DNA of 64,000 nucleotides from JAPWJZ01 sp965279315 (GTDB lineage Bacteria; Pseudomonadota; Alphaproteobacteria; Micavibrionales; UBA2020), in the NCBI GenBank assembly GCA_965279315.1, contig OZ257145.1:682001-746000 (forward strand), in the 5' to 3' direction. Positions 41,982-51,128 of the stretch are shown one piece after another. The notes below the pieces were generated by a model. That model was not told where the DNA came from. It saw nothing but the letters and a program-made list of their open reading frames with translations, and made no database searches. Within the stretch, counting starts at the first letter, position 1, and each line of letters begins with the position of its first letter. The position numbers and the translations under genes are program-made.

Positions 41982-43630
41982 TAACCGGCGATTTCCGATA
42001 GTTTTTTGGCCGTTGTGATCTGCTGCGGGTCCATCTTGACCTCGATCAGCGTCGGTTTCTTCGATGCCACCGCCGCCTTGAACGCGGGCAGGAATTCGGC
42101 GGTCGTTGCCACCGTCACGCCCGCCGCGCCATAGGAACGCGCGAGAGCCGCGAAATCCGGGTTGGTGAGGTCGGTTGCCGATTTGCGGCCGGGATAGTGT
42201 TTTTCCTGATGCATGCGGATCGTGCCGTACATCCCGTTGTTGAACACCAGCCAGATGGGGTGCGCGCCTTCGTGCATGGCGGTGGCGATTTCCTGCCCCG
42301 TCATCATGAAACCGCCATCGCCCATGAACCCAACGACCACGCGGCCGGGGAAGGTGAGGCTGGCGGCGACTGCCGATGGCGCGCCATAGCCCATCGCACC
42401 CGAAGTGGGGGCGAGCAGGCGCATGGGACGGTCATAGCGCACAAATCGCTGTGGCCAGCCGCTGAAGTTGCCGGCATCGGTCGTGATGATGGCGTCTTCG
42501 GGCAGTGTGTTGATGATGTCTTCAATCACGCCGTCCAGATCGACCGTGAATTTGTCGCGGCTTTTGACCGTCGACCAGCTGCGGTAGCGCGTATTGAGTG
42601 ACTTCGTCCATTCCGCCCAGTCGCCGCTGATGGTGACATTTTCCAGCACGCGCGCGAATTCGCCCACGCTGGAATGGATGGCGAGTTCGGATTTGTAAAC
42701 CTTGTGCAGCTCCGACGCATCGGGATAGACATGCACAAGGCGCTGTTTCGGCACCGGCGATGTGATGATCGTGTAGCTTTGCGTCAGAATTTCGCCAAGG
42801 CGCGTGCCGACCGCGATGATGACATCGGCTTCCTCGACCCGTTTCAGCAATTCGGGGTCGATGGTGGTGCCGAGCACGCCGGCGTAGCATTCATGATTGT
42901 TGTGAAATGCATCCTGGCGGCGGAAACCCGTGATAACGGGCAGTTTCGATGCGGCCGCGAATTTTTCAAATTGCGCAATCGCCGTATCCGTCCAGCTGCC
43001 GCCGCCCACGATGACCAGGGGCTTTTTCGCGTCCTGCAAAATCGTTTTCAGTTTCTCGATATCGGCGGGTTTCGGCGCGAAATGCGTGGGTGCGGTCGGG
43101 TAAATGACGGCAACATCGGATTCTTCGCACAGCATGTCTTCGGGCAGCGCCACGACGACGGGGCCGGGACGGCCGGTGGTGGCGACCTCGAACGCTTCTT
43201 TCATGATGCGGGGGATATCGGCGGCCTTTTCGATCTGCACCGCCCATTTGGCGATGGGAGGCTGGAACATCAGGCGGTAATCGACCTCCTGAAACGCCTC
43301 GCGGCCCATCATCTCGCGGCCGACCTGGCCGACTAGCAGGATAAACGGCGTCGAATCCTGCATCGCGGTATGCAGCCCGATCGACGCGTTGCAGGCACCG
43401 GGCCCGCGCGTGACGAAGCAGATGCCCGGCTGGCCTGTCAGCTTGCCATAGGCCTCCGCCATGAACGCCGCGCCGCCTTCCTGACGGCAGGTGATGACGC
43501 GCATCGAATCTTCGCCATGCAACGCATCAAGCGCATCGAGATAGCTTTCACCCGGCACGCAGAAAATTTTCTTCACGCCGTGTGCGCGCAAGGATTCGAT
43601 CAGGATATTGCCGCCGCTTCTGTTTTTCAT
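41981..43630 (-). CDS. thiamine diphosphate-dependent enzyme, acetolactate synthase-like
   Basis: 549 aa from ATG 43630. The N-terminal PYR domain has CVPGESYLDALDAL and CRQEGGAAFMAEAYGKLTG with the catalytic Glu, and GPGACNASIGLHTA. The C-terminal PP domain has the ThDP motif GDGGFMMTGQEIATAMHEGA ending near NNGMYGT. No small regulatory subunit is adjacent, so it could be an orphan acetolactate synthase or a related decarboxylase. The preceding small membrane gene stops 2 nt upstream. Confidence 0.88.
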   Translation of the reverse strand: MKNRSGGNILIESLRAHGVKKIFCVPGESYLDALDALHGEDSMRVITCRQEGGAAFMAEAYGKLTGQPGICFVTRGPGACNASIGLHTAMQDSTPFILLVGQVGREMMGREAFQEVDYRLMFQPPIAKWAVQIEKAADIPRIMKEAFEVATTGRPGPVVVALPEDMLCEESDVAVIYPTAPTHFAPKPADIEKLKTILQDAKKPLVIVGGGSWTDTAIAQFEKFAAASKLPVITGFRRQDAFHNNHECYAGVLGTTIDPELLKRVEEADVIIAVGTRLGEILTQSYTIITSPVPKQRLVHVYPDASELHKVYKSELAIHSSVGEFARVLENVTISGDWAEWTKSLNTRYRSWSTVKSRDKFTVDLDGVIEDIINTLPEDAIITTDAGNFSGWPQRFVRYDRPMRLLAPTSGAMGYGAPSAVAASLTFPGRVVVGFMGDGGFMMTGQEIATAMHEGAHPIWLVFNNGMYGTIRMHQEKHYPGRKSATDLTNPDFAALARSYGAAGVTVATTAEFLPAFKAAVASKKPTLIEVKMDPQQITTAKKLSEIAG

Positions 43631-43632
43631 GA

Positions 43633-44034
43633 TCAATGCGCCACGCTGTAAATTGCGCCCACGATCGAGCTTGTGAAGAACCAGACGAAATAGAGGAACA
43701 CCAGTGCCACGCCCAATTGTGACATGAAGCTGCGCGGCATCATCCGCCACACTTCACGCGCGATTTTCGTCCATTTTATCAGGTTGGGATCCGCCTTCAC
43801 CAGGTTTTCATCCTTGTCGGCGATCGCCACGATGTCGAGGAAGCCGCGCACAAGCTCGGGATGCGAGGTCAGGTTCCACAGGTCGAACGGCCCCTTGGCC
43901 ATCCACAGGTCCCAATGATGGGTTTTGAGGCGCTTCCAGACTTTCCAGAACGGGAACAGCGGCAGACCCATGAATAAAGTCATCACGCAGGCGGCGACAA
44001 AGATGTAGAGTATTGTTAAAATCTGTGGGGTCAT
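43633..44034 (-). CDS. hypothetical two-helix membrane protein
   Basis: 133 aa from ATG 44034 (MTPQILTILYIFVAACVMTL); a start 14 codons earlier is possible. One helix at each end, with a ~70-residue amphipathic middle (FDLWNLTSHPELVRGFLDIV). The C-terminal helix is FLYFVWFFTSSIVGAIY. Co-transcribed with the ThDP enzyme by position. Family not recognised. Confidence 0.6.
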   Translation of the reverse strand: MTPQILTILYIFVAACVMTLFMGLPLFPFWKVWKRLKTHHWDLWMAKGPFDLWNLTSHPELVRGFLDIVAIADKDENLVKADPNLIKWTKIAREVWRMMPRSFMSQLGVALVFLYFVWFFTSSIVGAIYSVAH

Positions 44035-44108
44035 GAAACGGCTCGCATATAGTGAGTGTTCAGCTTTCGGATACAACCTTCAGCCGGATTATATTCAACG
44101 CTAAGCGC

Positions 44109-45782
44109 ATGAAAATAGCAAAAGTTTTTCTGGTCATCGCCGCCGTCACTGCAGCCTCTGCCGCCCGCGCGGAAGAGCATAAAACGTTGAAGATCGGTGT
44201 GTCACAATACCCGTCCACGCTGAACCCTTACTTCGACGAAATGGTCGCCAAAAGCATGGTGCTGGGTGGCACGACGCGCCCCGTGACCGTGAACGGGCCA
44301 GACTGGAAACCGCAATGCATGCTCTGCACGGAACTTCCAACTTATGAAAACGGGCGCGCGAAGAAAGAAAAATCGCCCGAAGGCGCCGGCATCGCCGCCA
44401 CCTATACGCTGAAGGATAACCTGTTCTGGGGCGACGGCACGCCTGTCACGACCAAAGATATCCTTTTTGCCTATGAAGTCGCCAAGCACCCGAAATCGGG
44501 CGTCGGCAACGGCGAATTTTTCACCAAGGATATCGTGAACGTGACTGCGGATGACGCGCACAGCTTCACGATCCATTTCGCCAAGGAAAAATGCGACTTC
44601 GCGCCCATCGGCGATTTTTACCCGCTGCCGGAGCATCTGGAGCGCAAGGTTTTCGAGAAAGACCCCGAAACATATAAAAACCGTACGCTCTACAATACCG
44701 ACAGCACCAATGCCGGTTTGTGGCTGGGGCCTTACAAGGTTGCCAAGGTTGAATCGGGCGCATCCATCACGCTCGACAAAAACCCGCAATGGAAGGGGAC
44801 AGCGCCGTGGTTCGACAAAATCATCTGGCGCACGATTGATAACTCGACGGCGCTGCAGGCAAATTTGCTGGCAGGCGATGTCGATTATATTCCGGGCGAA
44901 TTGGGCGTGATGCTGGACGAGGCGCTGATTTTTGAAAAACGCCTTAACGCGACACGTCCGGGCAAATTCAATATCACTTACAAGCCCAGCCTGACCTATG
45001 AACATATCGACCTGCCGGTCGATCGCGCACCGTTCAATGATTTACGCGTGCGGCAGGCATTGCTGTATGCGACCGACCGCGCGGGCATCAGCCAGCAGAT
45101 TTTCGGCGGCAAGCAGCCCGTCGCGCTGTCGAACATGAACCCGCAGGATACGGTTTATACTTCCGATGTCATGCAATACCCGTACGACCTGAAAAAAGCG
45201 GGCGAATTGCTGGATGCCGCCGGTTTCAAGAAAAAAGACGACGGTTTCCGCTACGGCGCGGATGGCCGGAAACTGGTGATTTCACTGGCGACCACCGCCG
45301 GCAACCGGACGCGCGAAACGATTGCGCAGGCCGTGCAGTCGGATTTGAAAAAAGCCGGTATTGAAATAAAGATCGACCTGCAGCCCGCCCGCGTGCTGTT
45401 CGGCGACACGATGCGCCAGCGCAAATTCAACGGCGGCGCGATGTATGCATGGATGAGCGCGCCGCAATCGATCCCGAAAACGACGCTCTATTCCAGCATG
45501 GTGCCGACCAAGGAGAATAACTGGGCGGGACAGAACTACACGGGCTATGCCAATCCCAAGATGGACAAGATGATCGACGACCTTGATACCGTCTGCGCAC
45601 CCGACAAAAACCGCGCCCTGTGGCATGACCTGCAAAAGATGTATGCGAATGAACTGCCCGCCCTGCCCCTTTATTACCGTGCGGACAGTTACTTCACGCC
45701 TGTCTGGCTGAAGGGCGTGACGCCCACAGGCCACCTGAACCCGTCCACCCTCTGGATTGAAAACTGGAGCGCTGCGCCATGA
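44109..45782 (+). CDS. family 5 peptide/oligopeptide ABC transporter substrate-binding protein
   Basis: 557 aa. Signal peptide MKIAKVFLVIAAVTAASAARA is followed by the DppA/OppA fold: GVSQYPSTLNPYFDEMVA, YTLKDNLFWGDGTPVTTKDI, RVRQALLYATDR-like RVRQALLYA in the middle, and a late GYANPKMDKMIDDL. It binds peptides or similar ligands in the periplasm for an ABC importer. Its stop overlaps the next start (ATGA), so the next unknown gene is coupled to it. Confidence 0.92.
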   Translation: MKIAKVFLVIAAVTAASAARAEEHKTLKIGVSQYPSTLNPYFDEMVAKSMVLGGTTRPVTVNGPDWKPQCMLCTELPTYENGRAKKEKSPEGAGIAATYTLKDNLFWGDGTPVTTKDILFAYEVAKHPKSGVGNGEFFTKDIVNVTADDAHSFTIHFAKEKCDFAPIGDFYPLPEHLERKVFEKDPETYKNRTLYNTDSTNAGLWLGPYKVAKVESGASITLDKNPQWKGTAPWFDKIIWRTIDNSTALQANLLAGDVDYIPGELGVMLDEALIFEKRLNATRPGKFNITYKPSLTYEHIDLPVDRAPFNDLRVRQALLYATDRAGISQQIFGGKQPVALSNMNPQDTVYTSDVMQYPYDLKKAGELLDAAGFKKKDDGFRYGADGRKLVISLATTAGNRTRETIAQAVQSDLKKAGIEIKIDLQPARVLFGDTMRQRKFNGGAMYAWMSAPQSIPKTTLYSSMVPTKENNWAGQNYTGYANPKMDKMIDDLDTVCAPDKNRALWHDLQKMYANELPALPLYYRADSYFTPVWLKGVTPTGHLNPSTLWIENWSAAP

Positions 45783-46711
45783 GCCGCAAAAAACCGCCGA
45801 AGCCGACGCCCGAAGCAAAGCAGCCGCTCGCTGCAGCGCAGCCGCAGGAAGAACCGCAGGAAGAAAAAGGCGCATGGGAATTCCGTTCCGCCAAATTCGC
45901 GCTCCGCGCCGTGGGCGTGTGCTTTTTCATTGCCTATCTTGCGTTCCTGACGCCGTCGGCCTTTACCTGGGTGGAAACGAAATACGTCCGCAGCCTGCCG
46001 ATCACGGCGCTGCCGGGAAAGGCCGATTACTATTTGAATCAGGTCTATAAGCCCGAAAAACTCTACAAGATGATTTCCATGCGCCCTGTATCGGAGATTG
46101 AAAAGACCATCGAAATCCTGATGCCCTATACCGCGCGCATGAGCACCTTTACGTTCCTGTTCTATTCGTCGCGCCTCGACCAGATCGGCAAGACGGACGA
46201 GGCGTTGTTCTGGTGGCAGTTCGGCCGTTACCGCGCGCGTTTCGACGCGCTGCGCTGCGGGTCGGGCATGGCCGTCGATAACGTCGGCAGCGTGCTAGGG
46301 CTTGTGCCGCATCCTGAATTCCCGCAGGACGAGGAAATGGACAAGTTCACGGTCATGAAAAGCCTGAAGCGCGTGCTGGCGCTGGATGCCAAATACCCCG
46401 CCGACAACCTGCCCGAAGATTTGTGCGACCCGTTGCGCGCGATGGAGGGGGGGAAATTTATTTCCGTCCGCCCCGACCGCTGGGCGGATATCCGCTATAC
46501 GCTGCGCTACATGACCGAATATCGGTTGCGCCAGATGGAGGGCAGCCTGACCGTCGATGAGTCGATCGACTTCAAGAAAGCCGCCGCTACTTGCGAAAAA
46601 ATCGGCAGCCTGAAAAAGAAAAAAGACTGCATGATCAAGCTGTGCAACGGGCTGTCGGACGACACCACGAAAAGCGATTGCATCGCCGAGGTTGATTCGA
46701 TCACGAAATGA
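45779..46711 (+). CDS. unknown single-pass membrane protein inside a peptide importer operon
   Basis: 310 aa. A Pro/Lys/Gln-rich N-terminus (KKPPKPTPEAKQPLAAAQPQ) precedes one membrane helix (AVGVCFFIAYLAFLTPSAF) and a ~230-residue helical domain that probably lies in the periplasm. It contains several Cys late in the chain (ATCEKIGSLKKKKDCMIKLC, then KSDCIAEV), consistent with disulfides. Both ends overlap neighbours by ATGA, so it is made with the substrate-binding protein and permease. Canonical Dpp/Opp operons have no such gene. Function unknown. Confidence 0.7.
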   Translation: MSRKKPPKPTPEAKQPLAAAQPQEEPQEEKGAWEFRSAKFALRAVGVCFFIAYLAFLTPSAFTWVETKYVRSLPITALPGKADYYLNQVYKPEKLYKMISMRPVSEIEKTIEILMPYTARMSTFTFLFYSSRLDQIGKTDEALFWWQFGRYRARFDALRCGSGMAVDNVGSVLGLVPHPEFPQDEEMDKFTVMKSLKRVLALDAKYPADNLPEDLCDPLRAMEGGKFISVRPDRWADIRYTLRYMTEYRLRQMEGSLTVDESIDFKKAAATCEKIGSLKKKKDCMIKLCNGLSDDTTKSDCIAEVDSITK

Positions 46712-47664
46712 ACCTTGCCTTCGCCTTCAACCGCCTGTTGCAGGCGCTGCTGACGCTGCTGGCGGTGTCTTTCCTTGTCTATATACTGATCGGACTGATG
46801 CCGGGCGACCCCATCGACTTGATGGCCGCCGGCAATCCTCATTTTACGCCCGAAGATGCGGCGCGCCTGCGCGCCCTTTACGGGCTCGACCAGCCTCTGC
46901 CAGTACGCTATGGCCACTGGCTGATAGCGGCGCTGCAAGGCGACCTTGGTTACAGCCGTCTTTATAACATGCCGGTGCTGGAGGTATTGTGGCCGCGATT
47001 TGTCAATACAGGCCTGCTGCTGGGTATTTCGCTGATCATCACGATTGCACTGGCGCTGCCGATGGGCGTCCATGCCGCGCGGCATATGGGCAGCTGGTCG
47101 GACAGGGCGATCAACCTGTTCTGCCTTGCGGGTATTTCGCTGCCGCATTTCTGGCTGGGGATTTTGCTGATATCGCTGTTCGCCGTCACGCTCGGCTGGC
47201 TGCCCGCTGGCGCGTCGCTGGAGGGTGAATTTTTGGATGATGTGCGGGCAATGACGCTGCCGGTGGCGACATTGGCGGTATCAGGGCTTGCCGTATATGT
47301 GCGGCACTTGCGGGCGGCGATGGTCGATGCCCTCCGCGCCGACCATATCCGCACCGCGCGCGCCAAAGGGTGTTCGCCAAACCGTACCATGTGGAACCAT
47401 GCGTTTAAAAACGCGCTGCCGCCGGTGCTCACAATATTGATGCTCGACCTCGGCACGCTGTTTTCCGGCGCGTTGACAGTCGAGACCGTGTTCGGTTTTC
47501 CCGGCATGGGCAAACTGATGTTCGATGCGGTGATGGGCAATGATTACAACCTTGCCCTGTGCGGTTTCCTGATCCTGACTTTTTTTGTGCTGCTGGCGAA
47601 TTTCATGGCGGACTTCCTCTATGCAGCACTCGACCCCCGCGTGAGCTATATGGAGGGGCAATGA
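46708..47664 (+). CDS. peptide ABC transporter permease, DppB-type
   Basis: 318 aa. Six hydrophobic helices and the DppB opening LLTLLAVSFLVYILIGLMPG then DPIDLMAAG. The EAA coupling loop is VDALRADHIRTARAKG, and VETVFGFPGMGKLMFDAV follows. Start and stop overlap the flanking genes by 4 nt. Confidence 0.92.
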   Translation: MNLAFAFNRLLQALLTLLAVSFLVYILIGLMPGDPIDLMAAGNPHFTPEDAARLRALYGLDQPLPVRYGHWLIAALQGDLGYSRLYNMPVLEVLWPRFVNTGLLLGISLIITIALALPMGVHAARHMGSWSDRAINLFCLAGISLPHFWLGILLISLFAVTLGWLPAGASLEGEFLDDVRAMTLPVATLAVSGLAVYVRHLRAAMVDALRADHIRTARAKGCSPNRTMWNHAFKNALPPVLTILMLDLGTLFSGALTVETVFGFPGMGKLMFDAVMGNDYNLALCGFLILTFFVLLANFMADFLYAALDPRVSYMEGQ

Positions 47665-48503
47665 CTCGCTATTTGCCGTTTGTATTTCTCTTACTGTTAT
47701 GGACGCTTTGCTTTTCGGCGGGACAGATCGAAAATGCGCTGCACCTGACGTCAAACGACGTCGATTTGAGCACGAGATTTATGAGCCCATCGCCTCAGCA
47801 TTTTCTTGGCACGGACGAGTTGGGTCGTGATGTTTTTATTCGCCTTCTTTACGGAGGTCAGGTTTCATTAATCGTTTCTGGGGTTGCGGGGTTGTTGGCA
47901 GCCGCCATCGGCTCTACGATTGGCATGATTGCTGGATATGCGGGCGGCAAGTGGGATGCGTTACTGATGAGATATACAGATTTTGTGATTGCGTTACCTA
48001 CCCTCCCGTTACTAATTATCCTTTCAGCGTTGGACACGTCAAAACTGGGATTTTCAGGTGGATCCAATGCCAATCTATATAAAATCATTGCCATTATTTC
48101 GTTGCTGGGTTGGACGACTGTTGCACGTCTTTCACGTGCGCGTACACTTACCATCAAGGAAATGGATTTCGTGCGTGCGGCCCGGGCGCTCGGAATGTCT
48201 AATGCGCGTATATTGTTGCGTCATATTTTACCAAATCTATTCGGAACCATCGTCGTTGCAACTTCTTTAGCTATGGGCGGGTTTTTAATGACCGAGTCAA
48301 CGCTAAGCTTCCTTGGCCTTGGCATCCAGCCGCCGCTGCCCAGCTGGGGCAATATGCTGACGAACGCGCAGGAAACAATCTGGGAACATGCGCGGCTGAC
48401 CGTTTATCCGGGCGCGATGATTTTCGTAACCGTGCTGGCGTTCAACTTTCTGGGCGACCGGCTGCAGCATAAACTCGACCCCAAGGCGAAAAACCGTATA
48501 TAA
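47661..48503 (+). CDS. peptide ABC transporter permease, DppC-type, with mosaic base composition
   Basis: 280 aa. Family segments are HFLGTDELGRDVFIRLLYGG, the coupling loop KEMDFVRAARALGMSNARIL, and LSFLGLGIQPPLPSWGNMLT. Start overlaps the DppB stop with GGAGGGG upstream. Roughly 47,680-48,300 is AT-rich and uses codons such as TTA and TCA that neighbours avoid, while the start and the last 200 nt are typical. No ATPase gene follows: the importer must use ATPases encoded elsewhere. Confidence 0.9.
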   Translation: MTRYLPFVFLLLLWTLCFSAGQIENALHLTSNDVDLSTRFMSPSPQHFLGTDELGRDVFIRLLYGGQVSLIVSGVAGLLAAAIGSTIGMIAGYAGGKWDALLMRYTDFVIALPTLPLLIILSALDTSKLGFSGGSNANLYKIIAIISLLGWTTVARLSRARTLTIKEMDFVRAARALGMSNARILLRHILPNLFGTIVVATSLAMGGFLMTESTLSFLGLGIQPPLPSWGNMLTNAQETIWEHARLTVYPGAMIFVTVLAFNFLGDRLQHKLDPKAKNRI

Positions 48504-48583
48504 GCCTTGATACGCGACTGCAACGGCCTATGTGCTGTTTCGAATTTATCTTCCTCTCCCGTTTACGAAAAAGGAAATCCCCC

Positions 48584-49636
48584 ATGACGATCGCAAAAGC
48601 CTATGCCGCACAGAACGCCACCAGCCCCCTTGCCCCGTTTTCGTTCGAACGCCGCGATGTGGGCGCGGATGATGTGCAGATCGACATCATGTTCTGCGGC
48701 GTCTGCCATTCCGATCTGCACCAGGCGCGCAATGACTGGAAAAATTCCATCTACCCCATGGTGCCTGGCCATGAAATCGTCGGCCGCGCCGCCAAGGTTG
48801 GCGGCAATGTGAAAGACATCAAGGAAGGCGATCTGGTCGCCGTCGGCTGCCTGATCGATTCCTGCAGCACCTGTTCCGAATGCAAGGACGGGTTCGAGCA
48901 ATTCTGCCAGGGCGGCATGATCCCCACCTATAACTCCTACGAAAAAGACGGCAAGACGCTGGCGCAGGGCGGTTATTCGAACGTCATCGTCGTGAAGCGC
49001 GGTTTCGTTTTGAAGGTGCCGGCCAACCTTGACCCTGCCGCCGCATCGCCGCTGCTGTGCGCCGGCATCACCACCTATTCGCCGCTGAAACATTGGGGCG
49101 CGGGTCCCGGCAAGAAAGTCGGCATCGTTGGCCTTGGCGGCCTTGGCCATATGGGCGTAAAATTTGCGGCCGCCTTTGGCGCGCATGTTGCGGTATTCAC
49201 CACATCGCCGTCAAAGAAAGAAGACGCCCTGCGCCTTGGCGCGCACGAGGTCATCATGTCGAAAGACCCCGACGACATGAAAAAACATCTCGGCAGCTTT
49301 GACTTCATCCTCGACACCGTCTCCGCACCGCATGACCTGAACGCGTTCCTGCCGCTGCTGAAGCGCGACGGCACGATCACGCTGGTGGGCGTGCCCGATA
49401 CCGACCATCCGCCCGTCGCCCCCTTCAACCTGATCTTCGGCCGCAAAAGCATCGCAGGTTCGCTGATCGGCGGCATCGCGGAGACGCAGGAGATGCTGGA
49501 TTTCTGCGGCAAGTACAACATTGTCTCTGATATCGAGATGATCAACATTCAGGATATCGAAGCGGCCTATAAGCGCATGGCGAAAAGCGACGTGAAATAC
49601 CGCTTCGTCATCGACATGAAATCTCTGGCGGCGTAA
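48584..49636 (+). CDS. zinc-dependent alcohol dehydrogenase, YahK/CAD-like
   Basis: 350 aa from ATG 48584 (AAGGAAA upstream). The catalytic zinc site is CGVCHSD and PGHEIVG; the structural zinc site is the four-Cys block starting CSTCSECKDGFEQFC. The dinucleotide-binding motif is GLGGLGHMGVKFAAAFG. This is the YahK/cinnamyl alcohol dehydrogenase-like subgroup, which reduces aldehydes with NADPH. The gene stands alone with a strong convergent terminator behind it. Confidence 0.92.
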   Translation: MTIAKAYAAQNATSPLAPFSFERRDVGADDVQIDIMFCGVCHSDLHQARNDWKNSIYPMVPGHEIVGRAAKVGGNVKDIKEGDLVAVGCLIDSCSTCSECKDGFEQFCQGGMIPTYNSYEKDGKTLAQGGYSNVIVVKRGFVLKVPANLDPAAASPLLCAGITTYSPLKHWGAGPGKKVGIVGLGGLGHMGVKFAAAFGAHVAVFTTSPSKKEDALRLGAHEVIMSKDPDDMKKHLGSFDFILDTVSAPHDLNAFLPLLKRDGTITLVGVPDTDHPPVAPFNLIFGRKSIAGSLIGGIAETQEMLDFCGKYNIVSDIEMINIQDIEAAYKRMAKSDVKYRFVIDMKSLAA

Positions 49637-49647
49637 CGCGGCCGGAC

Positions 49648-49689
49648 AAAAAAAAGCCCCTCCGGCCATAAACCGGAGGGGCTTTTTTT
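49648..49689. terminator. bidirectional rho-independent terminator
   Basis: GCCCCTCCGG (49656-49665) and CCGGAGGGGC (49673-49682) with a 7-nt loop, flanked by eight A and seven T. It ends both the alcohol dehydrogenase (+) and the ald operon (-). Confidence 0.93.
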
Positions 49690-49698
49690 GTATCGTTT

Positions 49699-49896
49699 TT
49701 AGCTACGGCAGCCGCAGCCACCGCAACCGCCGCCCACAGGCGCGCATTCCTCTTCATCGCCCTCTTCTTCGTCAGCGGCATATTCGCCGCCGACAACGAG
49801 GACATCATGCTGCTTTTCGGCGGCAAGCGTGGCAATGGTTGCTTTTTCTTCGGGCGATTTTTCGCCGGACAGGAAGTTTTTCAGGAACGAGATCAT
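49699..49896 (-). CDS. Cys/Gly-rich microprotein coupled to alanine dehydrogenase
   Basis: 65 aa: a helical N-terminus (MISFLKNFLSGEKSPEEKAT), an acidic stretch (YAADEEEGDEEE), then a tail ending GGGCGGCGCRS with four Cys in the last 15 residues. Its ATG overlaps the ald stop and it is followed by a strong terminator, so it is a real second gene of the operon. The tail could bind metal or be a maturation substrate (inference). Family not recognised. Confidence 0.65.
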   Translation of the reverse strand: MISFLKNFLSGEKSPEEKATIATLAAEKQHDVLVVGGEYAADEEEGDEEECAPVGGGCGGCGCRS

Positions 49897-51011
49897 GCTG
49901 CGAGACTTTCTTCTGCTTTGGAGTAATCGAGTTTCAGGTCGCGGGCGACTTCCGCCTGCGTGATTTTGCCTTTACAGACGGTCAGGCCGTTGCGCAGGTG
50001 TTTGTTGTCCTGCAGCGCCTTCACCCAGCCCTTGTTGGCGATTTCGATGCCATAGGGAAGGACTGCGTTGTTGAGGGCATATGCGGACGTGCGGGGAACC
50101 GCGCCCGGCATGTTGGCGACGCAATAATGCAGGATGCCGTCGACTTCATAGGTCGGGTTGTCATGCGTGGTCGCCTTTGACGTTTCCGCGCAGCCGCCCT
50201 GGTCGATTGCGATATCGACGATCACCGATTTCGGGCGCATCTGTTTCAGGTGCGCCTTCGTGATCAGTTTCGGCGCGAGCGCGCCCGGGATCAGCACAGC
50301 GCCGATCACGAGGTCAGCTTGGGAAACATACTGGTCAACCGCGTCCTGCGTCGAATAGACGATGTTGGCGCGGCTGCCGAACAGGTCTTCGAGATAGCGG
50401 ATACGGTCGAGGGATTTTTCGATGATCGTGACGCGCGCCTCAAGACCCACCGCCATTTTCGCGGAATGGGTGCCGGCAACGCCGCCACCGATGATGACGA
50501 CTTCCGCCGCCTTCACGCCCGGCACGCCGCCCAGCAGGATGCCGGAGCCGCCATTCGCCACATGCAGGAAATATGCGCCCACATGCACGCCCATGCGGCC
50601 CGCAACTTCGGACATCGGCGCCAGCAACGGCAGGCCGCCGCGGTCGGACGTCACGGTTTCATAGGCAATCGCAACCGCGCCTGAATCGATCAGGCCTTTG
50701 GCCTGCGTCGCATCGGCGGCAAGATGCAGGTAGGTGAACAGGATCTGGCCCTTGCGCATCATGGCGGTTTCGACGGGCTGGGGTTCTTTCACCTTCACGA
50801 TCATTTCGGCCTTGTCGAACACATCCTTGGCGGTCGCGACGATTTTCGCGCCTGCCTTGATGTAGTCGTCGTCGGACGCCTGGATGCCGGCGCCGGCATT
50901 GGTTTCGACGATGACCTGATGGCCGTTACGCACGTATTCACGCACGGAAGTCGGGGTGAGACCGACGCGGAATTCCTTGGTCTTGATCTCCTTGGGGCAT
51001 CCGATGAGCAT
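49893..51011 (-). CDS. ald: alanine dehydrogenase
   Basis: 372 aa from ATG 51011, the family's usual length. It begins MLIGCPKEIKTKEFRVGLTP. Substrate residues lie in the VKVKEPQP segment, His in TYLHLAAD, and the NAD-binding motif is VVIIGGGVAGTHSAKMAVGL. It interconverts alanine and pyruvate plus ammonia. It is divergent from rocD across 117 nt that include two copies of ACTCGGGG, suggesting shared amino-acid-responsive control, though no Lrp gene is near. Confidence 0.95.
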   Translation of the reverse strand: MLIGCPKEIKTKEFRVGLTPTSVREYVRNGHQVIVETNAGAGIQASDDDYIKAGAKIVATAKDVFDKAEMIVKVKEPQPVETAMMRKGQILFTYLHLAADATQAKGLIDSGAVAIAYETVTSDRGGLPLLAPMSEVAGRMGVHVGAYFLHVANGGSGILLGGVPGVKAAEVVIIGGGVAGTHSAKMAVGLEARVTIIEKSLDRIRYLEDLFGSRANIVYSTQDAVDQYVSQADLVIGAVLIPGALAPKLITKAHLKQMRPKSVIVDIAIDQGGCAETSKATTHDNPTYEVDGILHYCVANMPGAVPRTSAYALNNAVLPYGIEIANKGWVKALQDNKHLRNGLTVCKGKITQAEVARDLKLDYSKAEESLAA

Positions 51012-51128
51012 TGCTTTTTCTCCTAGGGAGCCTGATACTCGGGGCCATGACAAAGACCCCCTTCAGACTCGGGGTTGTTTGATGCGGCCATACTATAGTT
51101 ATGCCCAAACCAATTCAAGTGAGCCATT

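Noticed and set aside
44109..48503. The importer genes as a Yej-type operon with ATPase
   Set aside because: No ATPase reading frame follows DppC; the next gene is an alcohol dehydrogenase.
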